From Photobacterium aphoticum (GTDB lineage Bacteria; Pseudomonadota; Gammaproteobacteria; Enterobacterales; Vibrionaceae), in NCBI RefSeq assembly GCF_001029435.1, contig NZ_LDOV01000016.1, positions 124,001 to 188,000 of the forward strand: a stretch of DNA of 64,000 nucleotides, given 5' to 3'. Position numbers and translations under genes: made by a program. The notes below the pieces were generated by a model, which was not told where the DNA came from, searched no databases, and worked only from the letters and a program-made list of their open reading frames with translations. Positions 16,309 through 24,263 of the stretch are shown one piece after another; position 1 is the stretch's first letter, and the number at the start of each line of letters is the position of its first letter.

Positions 16309-17283
16309 ATGAGTAATACTAATAAAGATGTGGTTTTAGGATGGTGTGCCGCGATTTCAGTGGCGGTAATTTGGGGCGTGACAGGGGTTGTGTCTAAGCC
16401 CTTATCGATGGCTGTTGACCCGATGACCTTGGTTTTCTTCCGTTATGTCACTGCGGTTATCGGTTTATCCGTTATTTTCATGCTGACGTACAAAAATACC
16501 AAAATAAATAAGGAACTTGGCCATTCATTAAAAATTGAGAAATCAGACATTTTCAAAATCGCCATGTGCGGTATTGTCGGACAAGGTTTATTCTCACTTT
16601 TTAACTTCCTGTCTCTGGGTCATATTGGCGCAACAGAGAACGGGGTTGTGCAAGGTATGAACCCTTTCGTGACCGTGTTCTTTGGCATGATGTTCATGAA
16701 CTTTCGCATGAATAAAGTGCAATGGGGGGCGTTCCTTGTCTCCGCGCTCTGCATCTACGTCATGAGTGTCGGCCCATCTAACAAAGTGGAAGGGGGTCAA
16801 CCATGGCTAGGCTACCTTTTCGTTACCTGCTCTGTGCTTTCCATTGCATGTACCGCGCATTTACGTGCCAGCCTTGCCGAAAAATACGGCTCCGTTGTCT
16901 CTATGCTGATGCAATACATTTCCGTCGCGATCTTCGGTCTTTGTATGGTGCTTTCCATGGGGCTAGACCTTTCACAAATCACCATCATTTTGTCTGACCC
17001 GCTATTGATCTTCTTGCTTATCTTCCTGGGTACAGGGATTTCAGGAGTCAGCTATGTCATTCAGCTGTATTCATTCAAGAAAATTGGTGTTGAAAAATCA
17101 TCCCTATCACTGAATCTCATGCCATTGGTGGGTTATGTTGTCGCGGTTGTGGCACTGGGTGAAGACATGTCATTCTTTAAAACGGCCATTGTTACCACGA
17201 TTGTCGTTGCACTGTATGTCTTCAATGCTTTTGACAAAAAAGAAACCCAACCAACCACGCAAGAAAAGCCGGTTAATGCTTAA
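16309..17283 (+). CDS. EamA/DMT family transporter
   Basis: A 324-residue inner-membrane permease of the drug/metabolite transporter superfamily with two EamA halves (about 1-150 and 165-310), ten predicted helices in all. The start of the first repeat, AAISVAVIWGVTGVVSKPL, and the second, GYLFVTCSVLSIACTAHLR, have the usual position of the duplicated fold. Family members export amino acids or other metabolites. The ATG at 16309 is used (AAAGGA eight bases upstream) and not the adjoining GTG. Its position among amino acid or peptide enzymes suggests transport of their substrate or product. Direction of transport is not known. Confidence 0.82.
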   Translation: MSNTNKDVVLGWCAAISVAVIWGVTGVVSKPLSMAVDPMTLVFFRYVTAVIGLSVIFMLTYKNTKINKELGHSLKIEKSDIFKIAMCGIVGQGLFSLFNFLSLGHIGATENGVVQGMNPFVTVFFGMMFMNFRMNKVQWGAFLVSALCIYVMSVGPSNKVEGGQPWLGYLFVTCSVLSIACTAHLRASLAEKYGSVVSMLMQYISVAIFGLCMVLSMGLDLSQITIILSDPLLIFLLIFLGTGISGVSYVIQLYSFKKIGVEKSSLSLNLMPLVGYVVAVVALGEDMSFFKTAIVTTIVVALYVFNAFDKKETQPTTQEKPVNA

Positions 17284-17344
17284 TAACAAATATCCTTACT
17301 CTCTAACTGCAACCTGAGAGTAATAGCAATAACGCAGAAAATAA

Positions 17345-17375
17345 GGCGGCTTATTATGCAACGTACTAAGCCGCC
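17345..17375 (+). other. Intercistronic hairpin
   Basis: GGCGGCTTA (17345-17353) pairs perfectly with TAAGCCGCC (17367-17375), in the 230-base gap after the first DMT permease. No T-run follows. Confidence 0.55.
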
Positions 17376-17513
17376 ATCATAAATATTAACGTAGCACACA
17401 CCCTGTTAATCACTATTACCCCTCTCTATAAAACAGTTTATTAATTAACGAGGAAACGTGCCGCTGCGCAATTTCTCTCACAGCTAAAAAATAATAAGAA
17501 CAAGGAAAGAAAG

Positions 17514-18290
17514 ATGAACTTTGACCAATTTGATGCCTTTGAAATAAAACTTCAGTTTGAGCCGGCACCACGTCCTGAGCGTGTCCACATTGGATTAGTG
17601 CAACTGGCCAATGATCACACGCTAGAAACCGATTGGTCTCACCTATTGCGCGAACAAGCGGCCCTGTTCAGCACCCGCATTTTCAAAGAAAACGGCATGA
17701 CGCCGGAAGCGCTTGACGCCGTTGCCGCCAGCATCAGCGACGGTGCGGTATTGGTGGGTGATGGCCTGCCAATGGATGTGATGGCGTTTGCCTGTACGTC
17801 AGCATCGATTGTGATCGGTGAAGATAAAGTGGCGAAACTGATGACCCAAGGCCGTGGTGACATTCCAGCCACAAACCCTTGGACAGCCGCACAAGTCGCC
17901 TTTAAGCACCTTGGCGCAAAAAGAGTGGCCGTATTATCGCCTTACCCAACGGATGTGAACTTCCCACTACGCCAGCAACTGATTGACGCCGGTTTTGATG
18001 TGGTTGCCCTGGCCGCATTCGGTATTTTAGATGACAACATCATCCACAAAGTCCCACTGCAATCGTTTGAAGAAGGCATTGAGATCCTGCTGAAAGACAA
18101 CGATGTCGATGTCATTTTCATGTCATGCACCAGCTTACGTGCGGTCGAGAAAATTCAGTACCTTGAAGACAAATTCGGTGTGCCGATTGTATCAAGCAAC
18201 TCCGCGTTGTTCTGGCATGCCATGCACCTGTGCGGCAAAACAGCGGTTTGCCCGGGTTACGGAAAACTCCTTTCAGGCACAGTAATTTAA
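17514..18290 (+). CDS. Maleate isomerase/Asp-Glu racemase superfamily enzyme
   Basis: A 258-residue enzyme of the arylmalonate decarboxylase/maleate cis-trans isomerase group. These use one or two cysteines in a pseudo-symmetric active site: here FACTSAS (first Cys) and FMSCTSLRAVEKIQYLE (second Cys) are both present. Sheet strands with VHIGLVQLAND, RVAVLSPYPTDVN and VPIVSSNSALFWH agree with the family. EutA-type proteins of ectoine operons belong to the same group. The reaction is inferred as isomerisation, racemisation or decarboxylation of a dicarboxylate or amino acid. AAGGAAAG precedes the ATG. It lies in the middle of the Lrp-associated run. Confidence 0.78.
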   Translation: MNFDQFDAFEIKLQFEPAPRPERVHIGLVQLANDHTLETDWSHLLREQAALFSTRIFKENGMTPEALDAVAASISDGAVLVGDGLPMDVMAFACTSASIVIGEDKVAKLMTQGRGDIPATNPWTAAQVAFKHLGAKRVAVLSPYPTDVNFPLRQQLIDAGFDVVALAAFGILDDNIIHKVPLQSFEEGIEILLKDNDVDVIFMSCTSLRAVEKIQYLEDKFGVPIVSSNSALFWHAMHLCGKTAVCPGYGKLLSGTVI

Positions 18291-18302
18291 TCTAACTGAC
18301 AG

Positions 18303-18450
18303 GACGGATCCGTCATAAAGACACAAAAAGGTTAGGCCTCTGCCCTATTCATCGGTTTCGAGGGACATGTTACTCACGCAGCCATGACGACAGAAGGCAC
18401 TAACGACTCCCCCTTTCCTCACTGAGCAAGATCACCCCCTGATCTTGCTC
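18303..18450 (+). other. Palindrome and perfect hairpin before the M20D gene
   Basis: The gap holds a 12-bp palindrome GACGGATCCGTC (18303-18314) and a perfect 11-bp stem, GAGCAAGATCA (18424-18434) with TGATCTTGCTC (18440-18450), closed by five C residues. The stem ends 21 bases before the ATG of the M20 gene, so it could affect ribosome access or mark an RNA processing site. Confidence 0.65.
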
Positions 18451-18471
18451 TCCCATATTGAAGTGAATGCT

Positions 18472-19641
18472 ATGAACCAAAATGACATGTGTCTCGCGAA
18501 AGCGATTATTGAATGGCGCCAATACCTGCACACCACACCAGAAATTGGCTTTGAAGAAACCGTTACTGCCGATTTTATCGCCCATAAGCTGGAAAGTTTT
18601 GGCATTGACGTACACCGCCATATCGGCAAAACCGGCATGGTCGGCATCCTTAAACGTGGTACCTCCGATCGCAGTATTGCCCTGCGTGCTGACTTTGATG
18701 CCATTCCCGTACAAGAACAAAACACCTTTGGTTATGCCTCTCAACGTGCAGGCATGATGCACGGCTGTGGCCACGATGGGCATGTGGCGATGCTGCTGGG
18801 TGCGGCGTACCAGTTGTCACAAGACACCAACTTTGACGGCACCGTGTATTTTGTGTTCCAGCCGGCTGAAGAGCAAGGTACCGGCGCCAAAGCCATGATT
18901 GAAGATGGCTTGTTCACCCGCTGGAAGATGGACGCCATCTACGCCATGCACAATTTGCCAGGGTTGGAGGTCGGGAGCTTTTTGATCAGCCCGGACTCCG
19001 TGATGGCCAGTGAAAACCATTTCAGCATTGAAATCCATGCCGCCGGTGGTCACGCCGCGATGCCACATCTGGGCAGTGATCCGGTACTGGTGGCCTGTAA
19101 TGTGGTGTCCACCTTGCAAGGCATCATCACCCGCAACTTGGATGCCATCCATGAACCCGCCGTGTTATCGGTCACCGATATCAAAACCAACGGGGGCGCC
19201 AATGTGATCCCAACGGTGGTGACACTCTCAGGCGATACGCGCTGTTTCACAGATGAAACACAAGCCTACATCAAGCAGGCCATGGAGCGCGTAGTCGCTG
19301 GGGTTACCGCCGCTGCCGGATTGGATTACCGCTTCACGTTTGAAAACTGCGTGCTCTCAACCATCAACAACCCTGATAAATCAGACGTTGCGGTGCGCGT
19401 GGCAAAGAAAATTGTCGGCGCAGCCAAAGTTAACGACAAGTGTAAGCCGTTCTGTATTTCAGAAGATTTCTCGTTCATGCAGCGTGAAATTCCAAGCAGC
19501 TACATTTTGGTGGGTAACGGCGCAACGGGCGAGAAAGGCGGTGTTCCCCTACACCTCCCGCATTACGACTTTAATGATGACCTGCTGATGATCGGCGTCG
19601 ATTTCTGGGTGGCGTTAGTTCACGACCAGTTAGCGCGCTAA
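18472..19641 (+). CDS. M20D amidohydrolase (hippurate/N-acyl amino acid hydrolase type)
   Basis: A 389-residue metal-dependent amidohydrolase. M20D landmarks are WRQYLHTTPEIGFEE (N-terminal helix), ALRADFDAIPVQE, MHGCGHDGHVAML (Cys/His metal ligands), FQPAEEQGTGAKAMIEDG (catalytic Glu pair), AMHNLPG, the lid-domain GGHAAMPH, and a C-terminal LHLPHYDFND histidine. The family cleaves N-acyl amino acids such as hippurate or indole-acetyl-amino acids and some act on N-acetyl-L-amino acids. The ATG at 18472 is chosen because a longer frame to 18445 would begin inside a perfect hairpin. It belongs to the Lrp-linked run. Confidence 0.85.
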   Translation: MNQNDMCLAKAIIEWRQYLHTTPEIGFEETVTADFIAHKLESFGIDVHRHIGKTGMVGILKRGTSDRSIALRADFDAIPVQEQNTFGYASQRAGMMHGCGHDGHVAMLLGAAYQLSQDTNFDGTVYFVFQPAEEQGTGAKAMIEDGLFTRWKMDAIYAMHNLPGLEVGSFLISPDSVMASENHFSIEIHAAGGHAAMPHLGSDPVLVACNVVSTLQGIITRNLDAIHEPAVLSVTDIKTNGGANVIPTVVTLSGDTRCFTDETQAYIKQAMERVVAGVTAAAGLDYRFTFENCVLSTINNPDKSDVAVRVAKKIVGAAKVNDKCKPFCISEDFSFMQREIPSSYILVGNGATGEKGGVPLHLPHYDFNDDLLMIGVDFWVALVHDQLAR

Positions 19642-19672
19642 TTACCGCTTTTCTTCTCTTTTTCATTCTATC

Positions 19673-19702
19673 GCATGCAGATCACCACCGTGATCTGCAT
19701 GC
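19673..19702 (+). other. Intercistronic 13-bp perfect hairpin
   Basis: GCATGCAGATCAC (19673-19685) pairs perfectly with GTGATCTGCATGC (19690-19702) over a four-base loop, between the M20D gene and the second DMT permease and 21 bases before its ATG. There is no T-run. Confidence 0.7.
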
Positions 19703-19723
19703 TGCTATATTGAGGTACGTAGT

Positions 19724-20620
19724 ATGTTGTTATCAGGCAATGGGATAGCGGTTTGTGCCTTCTTAGTATGGGGATTACTGCCGCTCTATTTTCAATATAT
19801 CCCCAACGCCAATGTGCTCGAAATTCTCTCGATTCGGGTGTTATTTTCGATCCCATGTATTTATTTATTACTTAAAGCCCTGCGTATCCCCATGGGGAAA
19901 ATCTGGGCGGCCATGCACAATAAAAAGACCGTCTTTTTATGCTTTCTGGCAGGCATGTTTAACTTCATGTCACTGTACAGTTTTACGTGGGCCGTCACCC
20001 ATGAACAAGTGCTGGCAGCCAGTCTGGGTTACTTTATAAACCCCATTTTTTCGATCGTTTTTGGCGTGTTGTTCCTCAAAGACAGGCTCTCAACCTTTCA
20101 ATCTGTCGCGGTGGCCCTGTCTATTGCGGGGATTGGGTGTCAGGTCTATTACTACGGTGAGTTACCTTGGCTTTCCCTGATCATGGGCGGCGCGTTTGCG
20201 TTATACGGATTAATGAAAAAGTTTATTCGCCTCGATGCCCTCAGCATCATGATGATCGAATTAATCACGATCCTGCCATTGGCACTGGGCTTTTTATTTC
20301 ATGATCTATGGCAACAAACGTCCGTCTTCCAATCGGGCGACACCCCTAAAATCCTGCTTTACTTACTTTCCGCCCCTGTCACCTTAATTCCGTTAGTGTT
20401 GTTTTCCATGGCGGTGGAGCGCACCAATTTGATCATGATTGGCTTTATCCAATACATCGAACCCAGCATCCAGTTTTTGCTGGCCGTCATTGTGTTTGGG
20501 GAAGCCTTGCTGCAGGTGAAAGTGATGAGCTTTGGATTAATTTGGCTGGGTTTGCTGCTGTGCATCATTGAAATGACATTCAGGAAAAAGCGACCGCCGA
20601 TGCAAAAGGCGCTGGGATAA
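19724..20620 (+). CDS. RarD-like EamA/DMT transporter
   Basis: A 298-residue inner-membrane permease similar to RarD. It starts GIAVCAFLVWGLLPLYFQY, a hallmark of the RarD branch, and continues with SFTWAVTHEQVLAASLGYFINP, also very typical, then the second EamA half from about residue 145. Ten helices are predicted. Function of RarD proteins is not firmly known; transport of amino acids or drugs has been proposed. GAGG lies nine bases before the ATG. It is the last gene of the Lrp-linked run; the run carries two DMT permeases from different branches. Confidence 0.82.
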   Translation: MLLSGNGIAVCAFLVWGLLPLYFQYIPNANVLEILSIRVLFSIPCIYLLLKALRIPMGKIWAAMHNKKTVFLCFLAGMFNFMSLYSFTWAVTHEQVLAASLGYFINPIFSIVFGVLFLKDRLSTFQSVAVALSIAGIGCQVYYYGELPWLSLIMGGAFALYGLMKKFIRLDALSIMMIELITILPLALGFLFHDLWQQTSVFQSGDTPKILLYLLSAPVTLIPLVLFSMAVERTNLIMIGFIQYIEPSIQFLLAVIVFGEALLQVKVMSFGLIWLGLLLCIIEMTFRKKRPPMQKALG

Positions 20621-20650
20621 CGATAACCGCTTCCTCCTCTCTATTAAACG

Positions 20651-20681
20651 GCCATCAGCCCGGTATACCTGGGCTGATGGC
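20651..20681. terminator. Hairpin between convergent genes
   Basis: GCCATCAGCCC (20651-20661) pairs perfectly with GGGCTGATGGC (20671-20681) between the plus-strand RarD-like gene and the minus-strand SnoaL-like gene. It lacks a T-run on either side, but its location suits a bidirectional terminator. Confidence 0.6.
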
Positions 20682-20690
20682 GTAGCGTGC

Positions 20691-21155
20691 TTATTCAGCA
20701 TCCCCGTTAACTGGCACGACGTGATATTCATGGATAAGCACATTCCCTGCCTCATTCACGCTCACACGCCAGGTTTCATTCAATGAAAAATCTGCCGGCT
20801 CGCCACCCATCGGGGACGTTGAATGGGTTTGCGCTTGCAGACGAATACGCATGGTCACTTCATACGCTGTGCGCCCCGCTGAAGGTGCCGTGGCTGCTGG
20901 CTGTACTTCCACCTGCTCAAGCTGATGGTGGCAATCCGATTTAAAAAGGCTAAGTGCGATAGCATACCAATCGCGGAAACCATCATGACCATGGAACGTC
21001 CCTTCCGGCATGGTGATCACCACATCGTCGGCCAAGTACGGCGTGAAATAACCGCTTTCTTCGGTCAGGCGATCAAACGAGCCAAACCAGTGCGACACAA
21101 ACTGGCGAATACGACGTTCCTGCTCATCATCCAAACGCTCTACGCAATCACTCAT
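20691..21155 (-). CDS. SnoaL/NTF2-like small protein
   Basis: A 154-residue cone-shaped alpha+beta barrel protein of the SnoaL/NTF2 superfamily. It has the long N-terminal helix (EQERRIRQFVSHWFGSFD), then YFTPYLADDVVITMPEGTFHGHDGFRDWY, of which ADDVVITMPEGTFHG is the usual first hairpin, and a C-terminal ETWRVS plus LIHEYHVVPV sheet. Proteins with this fold act as isomerases, polyketide cyclases or ligand binders; nothing fixes the role here. It is divergent from a LysR regulator, whose usual habit is to regulate such a neighbour. Start at MSDCVE is backed by AAGGG. Confidence 0.7.
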   Translation of the reverse strand: MSDCVERLDDEQERRIRQFVSHWFGSFDRLTEESGYFTPYLADDVVITMPEGTFHGHDGFRDWYAIALSLFKSDCHHQLEQVEVQPAATAPSAGRTAYEVTMRIRLQAQTHSTSPMGGEPADFSLNETWRVSVNEAGNVLIHEYHVVPVNGDAE

Positions 21156-21256
21156 CCTGTTTCCCTTATTCATTCTCAATACGTTATTTCAAATTGATGC
21201 CGCTAGCATACGCCTTACCATTATTTACTTTTAGCCTTGTTACGCTTAAATCATTA

Positions 21257-21271
21257 TTAGGAAATGCCTAA
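21257..21271. promoter_or_regulatory. LysR-type operator candidate in divergent promoter
   Basis: TTAGGAAATGCCTAA is a perfect 5-5-5 dyad in the T-N11-A form bound by LysR-type regulators, located 66 bases before the LysR start and about 100 bases before the SnoaL-like gene. Confidence 0.55.
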
Positions 21272-21336
21272 CAATCATCCTATACTGCCCTGAATCACGG
21301 CGTACACGTGCCTTCATTATTGACGGAGACCGCCCC

Positions 21337-22254
21337 ATGAATGGTGCTACCTACAACCAATTACAGATTTTCCATGCCATTGTGCAGGCGGGCAGCCTGA
21401 CGCAAGCCGCCCGTCATTTAGAAGTGGCGCCGGCATCGGTTAGCCAGGCCCTCAAAGCGCTTGAAAAGCAACTCGGCTTGCCGCTGTTTACTCGATCTAC
21501 CCGCCATATCGAGCTGACTGAAGCGGGGCAATTGCTGCATGAACGCACCCTCACCTCCATGTCAGCACTGAATCTGGCGGTGGAAAGCATCAGCGATCTC
21601 GGCCACCAGCCGTCAGGCAAAGTGCGTATTACCATGCCGCACTTTGTTTATCACATGCTGATCAAACCGGTCTATGTGGAATTTTGTCAGCGCTATCCGG
21701 CCATTGAGTTAGAGATTTCGTTGTCAGACGCGACCGTCGACATCATGCGTGAAGGCTTTGATATGGGGATCCGCTTTGGTGAGAAAGTGGAAGCCGGCAT
21801 GGTGGCACACCCGCTGACACCTCCTATGGACAGAGCGCTGGCAGCCTCTCCGGCGTATGTGGCCCAGTTTGGCCTGCCGCAAACGCCCGATGAGCTGAAA
21901 CACCACAAAGCCGTTCAATACCGTTACATCACGTCTAATCAATTAGCGCCGTTTGAATTACTGCAAGACAATCACCGCATTACCGTTGAAATGCCCCGCG
22001 CCTTGGTGGTGAATGACACCTATTTGGTGGTGGATGCCGCCTTAAACGGGCTGGGCATTGGGCAGTTGATGGGGCCGGTGTTTGAGCCTTACTTTACATC
22101 GGGCGAACTGATCCCGGTATTACCCGACTACTGGACGTCTATCTCCGGCGTGCATGTGTATTTCCACCAGCACAGCCAAAAAGCCAAACGCGTGCGCGCC
22201 TTGGTGGATTTTTTGTTGGAAAAGCGGGATGAAAAAAAGAGCCAGACCGCATGA
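21337..22254 (+). CDS. LysR family transcriptional regulator
   Basis: A 305-residue regulator. The N-terminal winged helix-turn-helix has the standard LysR pattern QLQIFHAIVQAGSLTQAARHL, with ASVSQALKALEKQLGLPLFTRSTR as recognition helix and wing (given in two short parts: ASVSQALKALEKQLG and LPLFTRSTR). The rest is a type 2 periplasmic-binding-like co-inducer domain of the CrgA/GcvA style (VRITMPHFVYHMLIKPVY, MGIRFGEKVE). It is divergent from the SnoaL-like gene and probably regulates it and itself. GGAG precedes the ATG by eight bases. A terminator follows. Confidence 0.88.
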   Translation: MNGATYNQLQIFHAIVQAGSLTQAARHLEVAPASVSQALKALEKQLGLPLFTRSTRHIELTEAGQLLHERTLTSMSALNLAVESISDLGHQPSGKVRITMPHFVYHMLIKPVYVEFCQRYPAIELEISLSDATVDIMREGFDMGIRFGEKVEAGMVAHPLTPPMDRALAASPAYVAQFGLPQTPDELKHHKAVQYRYITSNQLAPFELLQDNHRITVEMPRALVVNDTYLVVDAALNGLGIGQLMGPVFEPYFTSGELIPVLPDYWTSISGVHVYFHQHSQKAKRVRALVDFLLEKRDEKKSQTA

Positions 22255-22333
22255 TCTGACTCCAAATGACTTGAGAGAATGTTATTTGTATTTTTGAGGT
22301 GTTGAGATACTGACTGTTTAGATATGGAATGTG

Positions 22334-22366
22334 CCGTGCGGCCAGAGAACACCGCACGGTTTTTTA
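22334..22366 (+). terminator. Terminator of the LysR gene
   Basis: CCGTGCGG (22334-22341) pairs with CCGCACGG (22352-22359) and is followed by seven T residues. Confidence 0.8.
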
Positions 22367-22388
22367 CCTATTTCAATATTCTAAGAGA

Positions 22389-23762
22389 TTACGCTTCAAC
22401 CGGTGTGCCTTGCGCGTTTTCGCTACGCTCAGCAGCGGCTTTATCAAAGCCATCATGCAGGCGGTAGTAGCGGCGGTAAACCAGAGCACTCACTGTCATC
22501 AGAATGGCTGGCAGACCGACCATCATGAACTGCAGACCCATAATGGTGCTGGCAGACTGTTCAACGTTTGGCACATAACCCACCACTGACAGACCCACAC
22601 CCACGATGAAACCACCGGCTGCGCCAGCAAATTTCACCAGCATAGTTTGTACAGAGAAAATCACACTCTCACTGCGATGACCGGTTTTGTACTCACCGTA
22701 GTCCACCACGTCTGCCAACATGACGGTTTGCAGGGCGTTCGCGATACCGACACCGAACTTAATCGCGGCACCTGCAACACCAATCAATAGTGCATTACCC
22801 GGTGCAATCACACTCATCACCAGCAGGATCACACAAGACAGTACCGGGAAACCACTTGCCATCAACCAAAGGTACTTGCGAGGAAGCAGCGCCGCGATAC
22901 GAGGAAACAGGAACACCCCCGCCACTTCTGCAATACCTGCCACCATCATGTACACCGGGAACAAATCGGCATTGCCCAATGCGTAAGAGAAGTAGTAAAT
23001 CGCAAAGCCACCGACCAACAGGTTCGCAATCTGGAATGACAGTACGGTACCGATCAGTGCTTTTAGCTGGTCGTTCTGACCGATAATCACCAATACATCT
23101 TTAAAGCTGAATTTTTCCGCCGGTTTCGCATCGGCAGGTGCCGCTTTTTCTTTCACGTTACGGGCCATCAGGAAGGCACTCATCACGAACAGTACCGCAA
23201 TCAGCATCGCGACATTAAAGAAGCCGTCACCTTGGTCACCGTTACCTAGTTTGCCGACAATGTGCAGGCCGTAAGTACCGGTAATGAACCATGCCAAGCT
23301 CGCAAACAAACGCGGCCACACCACCAATTTTTCACGCTCCTGACGTGAGCTCGACAGCGCAGGGATCATCGACCAGTAAGGGATATCCATAATGGTGTAG
23401 GTTAAGCCCCACAAGATGTACGCCGCCGCCGCGTAAATGTACAGCGCGGTGCCTTCAAACATGTGCGTACTGAACAAGCCCACCAGCACGATGGCATTGA
23501 GTAGCGTGCCAATCACAATCCAAGGGCGGAACTTACCGAATGTAGAACGGGTATTGTCCACCACCACGCCCATCATCGGGTCAGTAATAGCATCAATAAT
23601 ACGAGCGGCAAGGAAAATGGTGCCGACGAACGCCGCCGACAAACCCGCCACATCCGTGAAATAGAACATTAAAAAAATGTAGATAGGCGCACAGGCGAAG
23701 TCTTTGCCCAGCGCACCTAACCCGTACGATAACTTGGTTTGTAGCGTAATTTGATCAGACAT
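22389..23762 (-). CDS. melB: Na+/melibiose-type symporter, GPH family
   Basis: A 457-residue, twelve-helix cation-sugar symporter closely matching E. coli MelB along its length: TKLSYGLGALGKDFACAPIY at the N-terminus, ARIIDAITDPMMG (the Asp residues of the cation site), RSTFGKFRPWIVIGTLLN, YILWGLTYTIMDIPYWSMIP, VMLADVVDYGEYKTGHRSES and GYVPNVEQSA. MelB carries alpha-galactosides such as melibiose with Na+, Li+ or H+. It is transcribed separately from the alpha-galactosidase gene upstream, which has its own terminator. Its 500-base upstream region has two GalR-type operators and one CRP site, so induction by galactosides is expected. AAGGA precedes the ATG. E. coli pairs MelB with a GH4 enzyme; here the partner is GH36. 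Confidence 0.9.
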   Translation of the reverse strand: MSDQITLQTKLSYGLGALGKDFACAPIYIFLMFYFTDVAGLSAAFVGTIFLAARIIDAITDPMMGVVVDNTRSTFGKFRPWIVIGTLLNAIVLVGLFSTHMFEGTALYIYAAAAYILWGLTYTIMDIPYWSMIPALSSSRQEREKLVVWPRLFASLAWFITGTYGLHIVGKLGNGDQGDGFFNVAMLIAVLFVMSAFLMARNVKEKAAPADAKPAEKFSFKDVLVIIGQNDQLKALIGTVLSFQIANLLVGGFAIYYFSYALGNADLFPVYMMVAGIAEVAGVFLFPRIAALLPRKYLWLMASGFPVLSCVILLVMSVIAPGNALLIGVAGAAIKFGVGIANALQTVMLADVVDYGEYKTGHRSESVIFSVQTMLVKFAGAAGGFIVGVGLSVVGYVPNVEQSASTIMGLQFMMVGLPAILMTVSALVYRRYYRLHDGFDKAAAERSENAQGTPVEA

Positions 23763-23904
23763 ATTCTATCCTTCCGGTCCGTTCCTGCTTTTCCCTCGCA
23801 CGGGCTTGCAACACTGACCTTGTGTTTTTAATGGTTATGTCCAGTGCTGCTGCGTTCACCTAACGATCGCGCATTGCCGTCACTGCCCCTTCAGTCTGAT
23901 GACA

Positions 23905-24082
23905 AATGTACCCACTCTGCCACTTGGAATCTGTGATCCACTGCCTCTTTATGGAAACGTTTACAGCCAGTTCAGAAAAGTGAGATCCAGAGCGCTATTT
24001 TTATACTTCTTACGCATTAAATACGCGTATTATCTGATTTTGACGACTATTGAGACGTAAAACAAGTTGAAAACGGTTTCAC
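23905..24082 (-). promoter_or_regulatory. melB promoter: CRP site and two GalR-type operators
   Basis: Read toward melB: a 16-bp GalR-like operator at 24067-24082 (GTGAAACCGTTTTCAA), a second at 23951-23966 (CTGTAAACGTTTCCAT), a 3-bp gap, then a CRP half-site pair at 23932-23947 with one perfect half (TCACA), and a TACATT -10-like box at 23905-23910. The -10 fits a CRP centred at -41.5. The operator centres are 116 bp apart, a spacing suited to looping. The rest of 23763-24263 shows no gene. Confidence 0.7.
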
Positions 24083-24162
24083 AACTCACATTCCATTGCC
24101 GCGTATCACGTCGCCCCTCTCCTCATAGAACGTTATCCCCATAGAAGCACATAAAAAAAACC

Positions 24163-24187
24163 GCATGGGCTTAACACCAATGCGGCT
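24163..24187 (-). terminator. Terminator of the first alpha-galactosidase gene
   Basis: CCGCAT (24171-24176) pairs with ATGCGG (24180-24185; short loop, extended by flanking pairs) and, read on the minus strand, runs into eight T residues (24163-24170). Confidence 0.6.
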
Positions 24188-24263
24188 GCAAAATGCAAAC
24201 TTAGGATAAAAGAGAAAAATGGGCGTGTTTATCGCAATAAGCACGTAAATAATGAGGGGGCTA

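Noticed and set aside
13801-19641. Ectoine degradation operon
   Set aside because: M24 and EutA-like proteins recall it, but the deacetylase of the M14/AstE kind, aminotransferase and dehydrogenase are absent.
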